Shown here: positions 1 to 7,172 of the stretch, piece by piece
Position numbering within the stretch: position 1 is the stretch's first letter
Layout: each line of letters begins with the position of its first letter
Origin: Candidatus Omnitrophota bacterium
GTDB lineage: Bacteria; Omnitrophota; Gorgyraeia; Gygaellales; Profunditerraquicolaceae
Direction: 5' to 3'
DNA length: 63,097 nucleotides
Assembly: GCA_026387315.1 (NCBI GenBank)
Contig: JAPLLY010000029.1
Span: forward strand, 1 to 63,097
Notes under the pieces: model-generated
What the model was told of the DNA's origin: nothing
What the model saw: only the letters and a program-made list of their open reading frames with translations
Databases searched by the model: none
Translations under genes and position numbers: made by a program

Positions 1-222
1 CTCTTTTTCTAAATACCTAAGCGTCCTATAGACCATTGCCGGATCGGGATTGGCTTTTGGGAAACCGAAGCTATCCAGCTTAGCCATTAATTCATATCCG
101 TAAGAAGCCCCTTGGGAAAGAAAAAACAATAGGCACGGCTCAACAAATCGCGTCATCTTCCCGCTGGGGCATTCACATTTCTTTATCTTATATTTCTTTG
201 CTAACGGGCTGCCTTCAAACAT
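1..222 (-). CDS. PadR-family transcriptional regulator, N-terminal part
   Basis: The reading frame is open from an ATG at 222 to the left edge, so only about the first 74 residues are visible. They contain a PadR-type winged-helix core: a helix around 'LLSQGASYGYELMAKL' followed by 'DPAMVYRTLRYLEKE', the usual recognition helix. An unusual N-terminal segment 'KKCECPSGKMTR' carries two cysteines and might sense metal or redox state; that is inference. A strong Shine-Dalgarno (CCAGGAGGCG on the minus strand) precedes the ATG. The promoter and a perfect palindrome lie just upstream, which suggests autoregulation. The C-terminal dimerisation domain is outside the window. Confidence 0.82.
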   Translation of the reverse strand, partial: MFEGSPLAKKYKIKKCECPSGKMTRFVEPCLLFFLSQGASYGYELMAKLDSFGFPKANPDPAMVYRTLRYLEKE

Positions 223-249
223 AACAATCGCCTCCTGGTTTTATAACAT

Positions 250-298
250 CTATATGTAATATACATATAGTATACAATAATAACTAACTCTCTGTCAA
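250..298 (-). promoter_or_regulatory. promoter and palindromic operator of the PadR gene
   Basis: Reading the minus strand, TTGACA (293-298) is separated by 18 bp from TATACT (269-274). A perfect inverted repeat, CTATATGTA and TACATATAG with a 3-bp spacer (250-270), overlaps the end of the -10 element and the start region. This placement is typical of an autorepressor operator. Promoter and palindrome are seen directly; binding by the adjacent PadR protein is inferred. Confidence 0.6.
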
Positions 299-323
299 CT
301 AAATCTTTTTATTAAAAATGAGG

Positions 324-480
324 AGAACCGCGTGAGGACGGGCAGTAATATCGCACAAGGGGAAGACCTCTCTGTTTACAGCTATTGGTAAATTTGAGAG
401 GTGTCCCCGGTAAGGACGGGCAGTAATACTGTACAAGGGGAAGACCTCTCCGCTTACAGCTATTTCTAAATTTAAGTAAA
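324..480. repeat. two tandem units of a 78-bp dispersed repeat
   Basis: A unit beginning GGACGGGCAGTAATA starts at 336 and again at 414, so the period is 78 bp. Each unit contains AAGGGGAAGACCTCTC, then a near-palindrome CTGTTTACAG or CCGCTTACAG. In the first unit GGGGAAGACCTCTC pairs with GAGAGGTGTCCCC, giving a long imperfect hairpin. Related units lie at 15839, 15917, 33652 and 35576. The element contains no ORF and its function is unknown. Confidence 0.75.
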
Positions 481-488
481 CATAATAA

Positions 489-530
489 GAGACCTTGCTT
501 CGAATAAATTCAAAAGCAAGGTCTCTTTTT
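489..530. terminator. intrinsic terminator, probably bidirectional
   Basis: GAGACCTTGCTT (489-500) pairs with AAGCAAGGTCTC (514-525) around a 13-nt loop and is followed by TTTTT on the plus strand. It lies just after the minus-strand NikR operon, which ends at 541, so it probably terminates that transcript. The U-tract is better in the plus direction. Confidence 0.65.
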
Positions 531-540
531 GCAGATCTAA

Positions 541-852
541 TTACACTCCCAAATACTTTACTCTTTTACTCGCTATTGCGGCTACTGCTACCATTGCTCC
601 CCACATTAAAACAATAGCCAGAGTCATCGGAACACCCACTCTCATCATTTCCGGCCAAACTTCAGGGAGGCCAGCGGTCAAGAATGGTGGATAAGGAACA
701 AATTCACCGTGGGAAACATGTTCAATCGCCAACATTGCCACTCCACCCCACAACATTGAATTTAACCAATTGAAATGGTATTTCTCACTTGCCTTTTTTC
801 CTACGGCAGTTGTTACTATTGCCGCAGCCGTTGGAACAAGAAAACAAGCCAT
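541..852 (-). CDS. small three-helix membrane protein (paralogue of its neighbour)
   Basis: This 103-residue protein has about three hydrophobic segments: an N-terminal helix 'FLVPTAAAIVTTAVGKK', a middle helix 'SMLWGGVAMLAIEHVSHGE' and a C-terminal helix near 75-93. It shares the pattern MLWGxxAMxxxxH and the N-terminal alanine-rich helix ending in G-K with the adjacent upstream gene, so the two look like tandem paralogues. It is the last gene of the NikR-led operon, 2 nt after its neighbour. No known family is recognised. The context suggests a membrane role in nickel or cobalt handling; the conserved histidine at the helix 2 boundary could bind metal (inference). Confidence 0.7.
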   Translation of the reverse strand: MACFLVPTAAAIVTTAVGKKASEKYHFNWLNSMLWGGVAMLAIEHVSHGEFVPYPPFLTAGLPEVWPEMMRVGVPMTLAIVLMWGAMVAVAAIASKRVKYLGV

Positions 853-854
853 TT

Positions 855-1133
855 TTACCTCCTTTTTAAATTCGAGATTAATAATGAAATCCCCAAAATG
901 ACAAACACAGGCACTAACATCACTATTCCTAACACAACGCTATTAGCAATCATCCCATCAGTTGTCTTCTCCAAGAATGCTCCTCCCTTATATCCTAGGA
1001 TATGATCGACAAGAATCATTGCCGCCGCCCCCCAAAGCATTAAAGCTAGAAAACCTAACTTGTAATCTTTGGGTATAACAAACTTACCTAAAGTTGCACC
1101 CGCTGCCGCGATAGAAGTTGTTACTAGCCACAT
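855..1133 (-). CDS. small three-helix membrane protein (paralogue of its neighbour)
   Basis: This 92-residue protein has three predicted membrane helices: 1-20 'MWLVTTSIAAAGATLGKFVI', 28-48 with 'LMLWGAAAMILVDHILGY', and 60-88 ending in a basic 'NLKRR' tail. It aligns with the next gene through MLWGxxAMxxxxH. It lies 14 nt downstream of the outer-membrane protein gene and 2 nt before its paralogue, so co-transcription and a two-protein complex are likely. I do not recognise the family. Size and context are compatible with a small component of a metal uptake system, but nothing in the sequence proves it. Confidence 0.7.
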   Translation of the reverse strand: MWLVTTSIAAAGATLGKFVIPKDYKLGFLALMLWGAAAMILVDHILGYKGGAFLEKTTDGMIANSVVLGIVMLVPVFVILGISLLISNLKRR

Positions 1134-1147
1134 TTTCCCCTCCTCTC

Positions 1148-2068
1148 TTAAAAAGTATAAACTCCGGTTAAAATCACTGAATCGTTAGCATCTGCGTTAA
1201 TGCCCCACAACGTCCTCTGGTAAGCTAATAAGAATTGAACCTTATCATTTGACCAGCCTATACCCGGACAAACCGTTAGATACCTTGTATCCGAAGAAGG
1301 AACCCTGGCCCCATCCTGCCAGATATCCCCTTGTAAAAAATTATTCACTTCAAGCAAAAGGTTAAAGCCCTCCGGAAGGAAATATTCCACTCCAAAATCA
1401 TAATTAATATAGCTAGCATAACGTGTCTTAACCTCATCAATACTCGTTCCTCCCTGTGGAAAACTATAAACAGCATCAGCATGGAGCATGAATGGCTTAA
1501 ACTTCTTGGTCAAAGTTATGCCGAACCCGGGATCCCAGGAACCAGTACCCATGGAATCGGCTTCCATTTTTTCCGAGTCCAAATGTTCGGATTTTCCTGT
1601 AGGCATCTTTAACTGAATTAAGCCAGTTATATGCGGTAACCATCCTTTTTCTTCAAGAGCACAATAACGCAAAAAAAGATAACTGTCGCCAAAACCTTGC
1701 GCATGCGCACTAACACCATCCTGCTTTACATAATTCTCCTGATAAACTACCTGACCATCAACTTCTAACTTGTCTGTAATACCGTATTGCATGAAAAGCT
1801 GCTCTTGATATTGGTGCTCCGTATCACCACCGCGATATTTTCCCTCTGAATCAAATTCTCCTCTTGTCCTATTATAGAAAAAGAAAGGCTGAACAACGAA
1901 TTTACCTTTACCGCATAGAGGCGCAGTCCAAGTTGTAATTGGGCCTGCGGAAGGAGGTGACCACTCTTCCTGGGCTGCGAATCCAGGAACCTCTTCTGCG
2001 GTAACGGTTGTATTTAAAGAAAGCATGATAAACCCCATTGACAATAAAACCAAAATTCTGCGTAGCAT
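1148..2068 (-). CDS. outer-membrane beta-barrel transporter-like protein
   Basis: The start is set at the ATG at 2068 because GGAGGA lies at ideal distance and the product (306 aa) then begins with a clean Sec signal peptide, 'MLRRILVLLSMGFIMLSLNTTVTA'. The mature part has alternating aromatic beta-strand patterns ('FFFYNRTRGEF', 'LFMQYGITDKLEVDGQ', 'FGVEYFLPEGFNLLLEV') and ends in an aromatic residue (VYTF), as outer-membrane barrels do. It resembles the barrel family often annotated as transporter or phenol-degradation MetA-like. Its place behind nikR suggests passage or binding of Ni(II) at the outer membrane, which is inference. Confidence 0.7.
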   Translation of the reverse strand: MLRRILVLLSMGFIMLSLNTTVTAEEVPGFAAQEEWSPPSAGPITTWTAPLCGKGKFVVQPFFFYNRTRGEFDSEGKYRGGDTEHQYQEQLFMQYGITDKLEVDGQVVYQENYVKQDGVSAHAQGFGDSYLFLRYCALEEKGWLPHITGLIQLKMPTGKSEHLDSEKMEADSMGTGSWDPGFGITLTKKFKPFMLHADAVYSFPQGGTSIDEVKTRYASYINYDFGVEYFLPEGFNLLLEVNNFLQGDIWQDGARVPSSDTRYLTVCPGIGWSNDKVQFLLAYQRTLWGINADANDSVILTGVYTF

Positions 2069-2133
2069 TTTTATCCTCCTTCGTGCTATTAATATTATAT
2101 TCGTGATACTAATGGACAAAAAAATAATACCGG

Positions 2134-2550
2134 TTATTCAATCTCTTTGCCGGTGGTTGACATACTTAGCGTCCCATGCTTGACCCCCTTTACCGACTTT
2201 AAGCTATCGGCTAACTTTTGAGCTTCTTTGGGCGAACCTTTAACCGCAATAATCTCCAGGCAATTGTGATGATCTAGATGCACATGCTGGGAAGAAATAA
2301 TTATATCGCCAAATTCATGCTGGATATCCATAAGTTTATTAACCAACTCTCTCTTATGATAATCGTAAATAAGGATAATCGCTCCGGCAACCTCCTGTCC
2401 ACTCTGCCATTGTTTCTGGATTAACTCCTGGCGAATTAAATCCCGAAATGCCTCTGAACGATTGGTATAGCTTTTGGATGCGATTAGTTTATCGAATTTT
2501 TCCAAAAGCCCCTTATCTAAAGAAACCCCGAATCTTGCTATTGAAGACAT
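2134..2550 (-). CDS. nikR: nickel-responsive regulator NikR
   Basis: This 138-residue protein has the full NikR architecture. An N-terminal ribbon-helix-helix DNA-binding domain (residues 1-45, 'IARFGVSLDKGLLEKFD', 'NRSEAFRDLIR') is followed by a C-terminal ACT-like nickel-binding domain. The expected square-planar nickel ligands are visible as H78, H89, H91 and C97 ('QHVHLDHHNC'). It represses nickel uptake genes when nickel is bound. It is the first gene of an operon with an outer-membrane barrel and two small membrane proteins, so these are its likely targets. The length is normal for the family. Confidence 0.93.
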   Translation of the reverse strand: MSSIARFGVSLDKGLLEKFDKLIASKSYTNRSEAFRDLIRQELIQKQWQSGQEVAGAIILIYDYHKRELVNKLMDIQHEFGDIIISSQHVHLDHHNCLEIIAVKGSPKEAQKLADSLKSVKGVKHGTLSMSTTGKEIE

Positions 2551-2564
2551 CTATCTTCTCCTTG

Positions 2565-2608
2565 TATTACGAATGTAATAATTGTAACACCAATATATAG
2601 TTTGTCAA
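2565..2608 (-). promoter_or_regulatory. nikR operon promoter with palindromic operator
   Basis: On the minus strand TTGACA (2603-2608) is spaced 16 bp from TACAAT (2581-2586). Directly downstream is the inverted repeat TATTAC-GAAT-GTAATA (2565-2580), over the expected transcription start and next to the ribosome-binding site. A repressor bound there would block transcription, so NikR autoregulation is likely. The site has short spacing, unlike the long-spaced GTATGA/TCATAC operator of E. coli. Confidence 0.6.
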
Positions 2609-2649
2609 ATTATATTTGTGCAACATTCAATAGAGCACGGATCAATTTA

Positions 2650-3240
2650 TCAAAACAATTTTTTCTTGTTCTTAGCCTCTGCGTCTTGTATAAAAAATAG
2701 GCCTGCGAGCTTCTTCTTCCCTTTTTCATCAGTGAAATATTCCTGATGCGCGTAGAATGTACCTGTGACTTCTATAAGAGGAGTAAATGGAGGTTTTAGT
2801 TTCTCCCCTGTTTTCATGGTAACAAACACTACGTTAAATATTGTAGGTGGCGGGCTGGAACCCCAGTTACAACACGGGCATCCATAGGGATTTTTACCTA
2901 AGCCAAAATTATCCAGTGAATCTCCTGAAAGATACGCATCATAAGGTATCAAAAGGTAGCCTGTTAATTTTACTTTCTTACCATATAAATGAAGAATATC
3001 AATTGGAAAACCTTTTATATCATCCCCTTCTTTAGTGGCCTGGCTTTGGACTTTCTCAAGGTCTCTTATGTCTAAATTATACACCTGTTTATCTTCTTTA
3101 TTTTCTGATTGGCTGGCAAGGGCATCATTTGTAAATCGTACAGAATGAAACGACTGATTTTGATTTGGCTTTTTCATTACAAATAACAATATTACTATTA
3201 AAACAAATGTATATTTTAAGATGGTACCGAGCTTTCTCAT
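2650..3240 (-). CDS. membrane-anchored DUF3299-like protein
   Basis: This 196-residue protein has an N-terminal signal or anchor helix (residues 8-22) and a periplasmic domain. The segment 'KKVKLTGYLLIPYDA' and the block 'YGCPCCNWGSSPPPTIFNVVFV' resemble the cysteine and proline-rich core of the DUF3299 family, members of which occur near zinc transport genes. The three clustered cysteines (CPCC) could bind metal. It overlaps the preceding TPR gene by 4 nt and is the last gene of the znu-like operon. Family assignment is from memory and moderate; the exact function is unknown. Confidence 0.6.
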   Translation of the reverse strand: MRKLGTILKYTFVLIVILLFVMKKPNQNQSFHSVRFTNDALASQSENKEDKQVYNLDIRDLEKVQSQATKEGDDIKGFPIDILHLYGKKVKLTGYLLIPYDAYLSGDSLDNFGLGKNPYGCPCCNWGSSPPPTIFNVVFVTMKTGEKLKPPFTPLIEVTGTFYAHQEYFTDEKGKKKLAGLFFIQDAEAKNKKKLF

Positions 3241-3854
3241 TGCTTAAACAATCTCCTAGGTTTTGCTTCATCAAATATCACATTATCCTCGGGATAATAC
3301 TTGTGCAGTTCTTCTAGAACTAAATCCCTCTTTTTAAATTCTTTTAAGGCTCCATAGCAGTTCGCAAGTAATCTCAATGATGACTTATGATAAGAAACAA
3401 TATCTATCGCCTGGCCCTTCTCATCCGGTCCGAATGCTATAATTTGCTCGAAATACGGTACCGCCTCCTTATATTTCTTTTCAGATGCCAGGATTACTCC
3501 CAGGCTAAAGTTTGCGCTCTTATCTTTAGGATCGGCTTTCATAGCCTGCTGATAAGCGGATATAGACTTTCCCAAATCGCCATTGCTTTTATAGCCATAT
3601 CCAAGCATATCCCATGCCATAACGTTATTTTTATCAATAAATACCGCCTTCTCATAGCTCCTTATCGCATCATTGAACAGTTCACACGTCATATACGAAG
3701 ATGCCCTGGATAGTAACTGTTTCACTATGAAGGGACGCATGACGAAAAAACTCAAGGAGATAAAAACTAGGCTAAGCGCCCATCTCAAGACAATACTTGG
3801 CCACCTATTATGATCATGTAAATTACTACAGCTACAAGATTCGTATTTTTCCAT
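3237..3854 (-). CDS. membrane-anchored tetratricopeptide-repeat protein
   Basis: This 205-residue protein begins with a cysteine-rich cytosolic tail (CSCS), then a membrane helix at about residues 22-42, then a set of TPR motifs ('AWDMLGYGYKSNGDLGKSI', 'ANFSLGVILASEKKYKEAV', 'SLRLLANCYGALKEFKK'). TPRs are protein-interaction scaffolds. The gene lies between the CcdA-like gene and the DUF3299-like gene in the zinc/manganese transport operon, overlapping the latter by 4 nt. It may hold an envelope assembly together; its partner is not evident. Confidence 0.75.
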   Translation of the reverse strand: MEKYESCSCSNLHDHNRWPSIVLRWALSLVFISLSFFVMRPFIVKQLLSRASSYMTCELFNDAIRSYEKAVFIDKNNVMAWDMLGYGYKSNGDLGKSISAYQQAMKADPKDKSANFSLGVILASEKKYKEAVPYFEQIIAFGPDEKGQAIDIVSYHKSSLRLLANCYGALKEFKKRDLVLEELHKYYPEDNVIFDEAKPRRLFKQ

Positions 3855-3865
3855 AAAGTAATCCC

Positions 3866-4567
3866 TTATGCCAGAATAAAGAAAAATAATGCAATTGCTA
3901 TAAGAATGTTACCTGCCACAAATTGAGTATATTCTTCTATTCTTTCGACCTTTGGAGCTAAATGTTTTACCAGAGTCGCAGATGAACCAATCAATAATAT
4001 CGGCATGCTTTGGCCGATTGCAAAACTTAAGAATATAATAATGGAATAAATCCACGAATTCCAGAATCCGACTATACTTGCAATCACAAAAAGGACGGAA
4101 GCGCAGCAAGGACAAGCCGGCATCTCCAGAAAAGCAAACATAACGCCGAATAAAAATGAACCTATAAAACTTCTTTTCTTCAATCTAGTATTCGTTTCAC
4201 AATGCGCATGGTATGACTTGCCAATCTTAATCAACCCTGCATAAAAAATCCCAAAGGTAAGTAAGACAACCCCTAAGAATATATATAGATACCTGCTTAT
4301 AAATACTAAACTAAATGCTAGATTCTTAAGTAAAATTAAAGCTATTCCCAAGAATGTATAACTGGTAATTAACCCCAAGGCTAAACAAAGAGCTGATAAA
4401 AAAGATCTCCTTTTGGTATGGTGGGATGCTCCTGAAACGTAACCGAAAACAATAGGAATCCTAATTATAGTGCAAGAACTCAAGGATGCAATGAACCCAG
4501 CCCAAAACACAATGAATATCACTATAAGAGGCGACTTAGTTATAATTGCTTGAAGTGTATTCGTCAT
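3866..4567 (-). CDS. CcdA/DsbD-like transmembrane thiol-redox protein
   Basis: I chose the ATG at 4567 (233 aa) because it forms a classic ATGA overlap with the stop of the upstream permease; the longer frame would overlap that gene deeply. The protein has about six membrane helices. It contains 'SLSSCTIIRIPIVFGYVSG' near the N-terminus and 'EMPACPCCASVLFV' in the middle, the paired cysteine positions of the CcdA/DsbD transmembrane domain that moves reducing equivalents across the inner membrane. Here it may keep periplasmic cysteine proteins such as the DUF3299-like product reduced. Confidence 0.75.
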   Translation of the reverse strand: MTNTLQAIITKSPLIVIFIVFWAGFIASLSSCTIIRIPIVFGYVSGASHHTKRRSFLSALCLALGLITSYTFLGIALILLKNLAFSLVFISRYLYIFLGVVLLTFGIFYAGLIKIGKSYHAHCETNTRLKKRSFIGSFLFGVMFAFLEMPACPCCASVLFVIASIVGFWNSWIYSIIIFLSFAIGQSMPILLIGSSATLVKHLAPKVERIEEYTQFVAGNILIAIALFFFILA

Positions 4568-5412
4568 TTGTTTAAATGCCTGCCCAGTAACGCTGATATG
4601 CCATAACATCCAGAGGCAAAAAGAACAATTGTTGCCCCTGATGCTGTTCCCCAATAATACGACACGATTAATCCCACAATACCGGAAAAAACGCTTATAA
4701 TTACTGCTCCTTGAGTATATGAATGCATATTACGTGTAAAGTTACGGCTAGCAGCTGCAGGTAAAACCAATAGCGAATTTATGATTAAAATTCCTACCAG
4801 CCGTATTGAGACAATCACTACAATCGCAAGGAGTATTGTAAAGCTTGTCTCTATAATAAATGTGTTAACCCTGCGGCTGCGCGCCAAAGATGGGTTAACG
4901 CTGGTTAGTATCATAGCGTTGCTGGCTATATACCAATAAATTAAAACAACTAGTGCTATCAGAAAAAACCAGGCAATTTGTTTGGGTGTAACTGCGAGAA
5001 TATCTCCGATTAAATAACTCGTATATTTAACAAATCCTCCCTGCCTGCTTAAAATAACAATTCCCAAAGCAACGAGAAACGCCATAAAAACACCCAAAAC
5101 AGTATCTACGGAAGACTTGGTAATGTTTTTTAGAAGATTTATACTAACAGCTAAAACCACCGCTAAGATAATCATGGGCAGTGTCGGGTCATGAAAACCT
5201 AAAAGCACGCCTATGGCAATTCCCGTAAGAGCGGAATGGCCTAATACATCAGTGAAGAAAACCATGCGGTTACTAACCACAACTGTTCCCAAAAGCGCAA
5301 ACAAAGGAGTAACCAGCAAAACCGCTAAAAGCGCATTATTCATGAAATTATAATGCGTCCAGCTAAAAGGAAAAATGCCTAGTAATTTATACCAGGCTTC
5401 AATGATTGTCAT
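4564..5412 (-). CDS. znuB: Zn/Mn ABC transporter permease (ZnuB/MntB family)
   Basis: This 282-residue, multi-helix protein matches the ABC-3 family of metal importer permeases. Recognisable blocks are 'FFTDVLGHSALTGIAIGVLLG' near residues 52-72, which is the coupling region, and 'SIRLVGILIINSLLVLPAAASRNFTRN' in the C-terminal half. It forms the membrane channel for zinc or manganese with the ATPase encoded just upstream (14-nt overlap) and the binding protein upstream of that. Metal specificity cannot be settled from the sequence. Confidence 0.9.
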   Translation of the reverse strand: MTIIEAWYKLLGIFPFSWTHYNFMNNALLAVLLVTPLFALLGTVVVSNRMVFFTDVLGHSALTGIAIGVLLGFHDPTLPMIILAVVLAVSINLLKNITKSSVDTVLGVFMAFLVALGIVILSRQGGFVKYTSYLIGDILAVTPKQIAWFFLIALVVLIYWYIASNAMILTSVNPSLARSRRVNTFIIETSFTILLAIVVIVSIRLVGILIINSLLVLPAAASRNFTRNMHSYTQGAVIISVFSGIVGLIVSYYWGTASGATIVLFASGCYGISALLGRHLNK

Positions 5413-6181
5413 TTTTGTTATCCTCTTTTCCTGCCAAATTTGGAAGGCAAGAAATATTCCATAAGCTTGGGCCGAATGTCTTCACTAGCTTTTCATTTGA
5501 AAGCACTGCTTTTGGCTCTCCCTCTGCGATTACTGAACGATTAAGAAGTATAAGCCGATCAACATAACATGACACACCTGCTAGATCGTGAGTAACTAGG
5601 ATTACTGCGATATCATGTTTCTTTCTTAAATCATCTACGATTTGGTAAAAAAGGGATAACCCTTTGACATCTACCCCGCTAGCCGGCTCATCTAGAAGCA
5701 ACAGATCCGGCTCGGGGGTCATCGCAATAGCCAAAAGAACCCGCTGCAGTTCTCCACCCGACAGCTCTCCGATTCTTCTTTTTAGTAAGTGTTCTGCTGA
5801 AAACAAAGACAAAACACTTTTTACTTTTTCTAATAAATCATGATTAATTCCAATCCAGACAGGATGGCTGCTTATTGCCGAAGCTACTATATCTGCTACG
5901 CTAATAGGAGAACTAAGGTCAAATTGCAGCTTTTGCGGAACATAGCCTATTTTCGGCCTTTTAGATACACTACCCTCTATCTGAAATCTTATTCTTCCTT
6001 GATAATGTATCTCGCCAAGAATCGTACGTAACAAGGTGGTTTTCCCGGCACCATTCGGGCCGACTACACCGATAACCTCACCGCAGTTAACATGCAAATT
6101 AACATTATCAAGTATGGCATTATCGCCAAATTTGACTGTTAAATTATCAATCTTCGTACAGCAATGTTCACAGGTTTCCAT
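5399..6181 (-). CDS. znuC: Zn/Mn ABC transporter ATP-binding protein
   Basis: This 260-residue ABC ATPase has a Walker A motif 'GPNGAGKTTLL', a Q-loop near 'GYVPQKL', a signature 'LSGGELQR' and a Walker B 'LLLLDEPASGVD', followed by the H-loop 'VTHD'. The N-terminus carries 'CEHCCTK', an extra cysteine cluster not needed for ATPase function. It powers metal uptake through the adjacent permease. Its overlaps with neighbours indicate one operon. Confidence 0.92.
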   Translation of the reverse strand: METCEHCCTKIDNLTVKFGDNAILDNVNLHVNCGEVIGVVGPNGAGKTTLLRTILGEIHYQGRIRFQIEGSVSKRPKIGYVPQKLQFDLSSPISVADIVASAISSHPVWIGINHDLLEKVKSVLSLFSAEHLLKRRIGELSGGELQRVLLAIAMTPEPDLLLLDEPASGVDVKGLSLFYQIVDDLRKKHDIAVILVTHDLAGVSCYVDRLILLNRSVIAEGEPKAVLSNEKLVKTFGPSLWNISCLPNLAGKEDNKNDNH

Positions 6182-6200
6182 TAAAATGCTTACTGCCCCA

Positions 6201-7100
6201 TTAGTTTAGCTCTTCAAAAGCTTGTTTTAAAACTTTAAGATTATTCTCCATTATATTAATATAGGCGTCATAATCATCCGGACCAGTTACCGCAGGATCA
6301 AGCACATAAACTTTAGCGCCTGTTTCTCTGGCTATAGTCCCTGCCGCAGATGCTGAATATTGTGGTTCACTAAACAATGCCAAAACTCTATTTTTTTTAA
6401 CAAGCTCAATGGTATAGGCCAGTTCTTGCGCGCTGGGTTCGCTCCCCGGCTCTCTCTCGACTACAGCAGCAATCTTTAAGTCAAATTCCTGGGCAAAATA
6501 AGGGAATGCTTCATGAAACGTTATAATCGAATTGCCCTTATAAGGAGCTAACTCAGAGTGCATCTTCTGACGTAGTGTTTCAAGTTTTGCAACATAATTA
6601 GCCGTATTCTTCACATAGAGTTCTTTATGGATAGGATCAAGCTCTCCCATTGCCCTACCTAAATTCTTTACCTGGATTATCGCATTGGGAATACTTACCC
6701 AGAGATGCGGGTTATCGCCTTCGTTACCCTCTCCTTTAATAAGAGGTATACCACCGGCTAACTGTATTATTTTTATATTAGGATGCCCAGCTACAATTTT
6801 ATCTAAGAAAGATTCCATTCCCGCGCCATTAGCCACAAAGACCTGCGCATCAGCAAGTTTCTTCATATCGTTGGTTGTAACCGTGTAGTCATGCAAACAA
6901 CCGGTTAATGGAGGCGTAAGGTTCTGGACTGAAACGCCGGGAACATCTTTTACTACATTCTTCGCCATGATATACATCGGATAGAATGAAGCGACTATTT
7001 TGATATCTTTAGCCTCACTGGCAGCAGTGCCAACAGAAACAAAAGAACAGATCGTAAAGAAAATTGATAAAATAAATGCGGGAATACAATGCCTAAGCAT
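6201..7100 (-). CDS. znuA: Zn/Mn ABC transporter substrate-binding protein
   Basis: This 299-residue protein has a Sec signal peptide ending near residue 27 and the cluster A-I fold of metal-binding proteins. Likely metal ligands are H70 ('CLHDYTV'), H132 ('NPHLWVS'), H196 ('TFHEAFPYF') and an acidic residue in 'FSEPQYSA' around E245. The long histidine-rich loop of many ZnuA proteins is replaced by a short acidic stretch 'KGEGNEGDN', so zinc or manganese are both possible. It is the first gene of the importer operon; a promoter is expected in the 70-bp gap upstream but is not distinct. Confidence 0.9.
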   Translation of the reverse strand: MLRHCIPAFILSIFFTICSFVSVGTAASEAKDIKIVASFYPMYIMAKNVVKDVPGVSVQNLTPPLTGCLHDYTVTTNDMKKLADAQVFVANGAGMESFLDKIVAGHPNIKIIQLAGGIPLIKGEGNEGDNPHLWVSIPNAIIQVKNLGRAMGELDPIHKELYVKNTANYVAKLETLRQKMHSELAPYKGNSIITFHEAFPYFAQEFDLKIAAVVEREPGSEPSAQELAYTIELVKKNRVLALFSEPQYSASAAGTIARETGAKVYVLDPAVTGPDDYDAYINIMENNLKVLKQAFEELN

Positions 7101-7172
7101 ACTTTCTCTTTTTTAAGCTATAAATTTCTAACTGGCCCCTATTAACAAAAGGGCGCCCTCTCTCTATACCGC

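Noticed and set aside
336-480. Possible CRISPR array
   Set aside because: Only two units of 78 bp with similar sequence throughout; there are no unique spacers and no cas genes.
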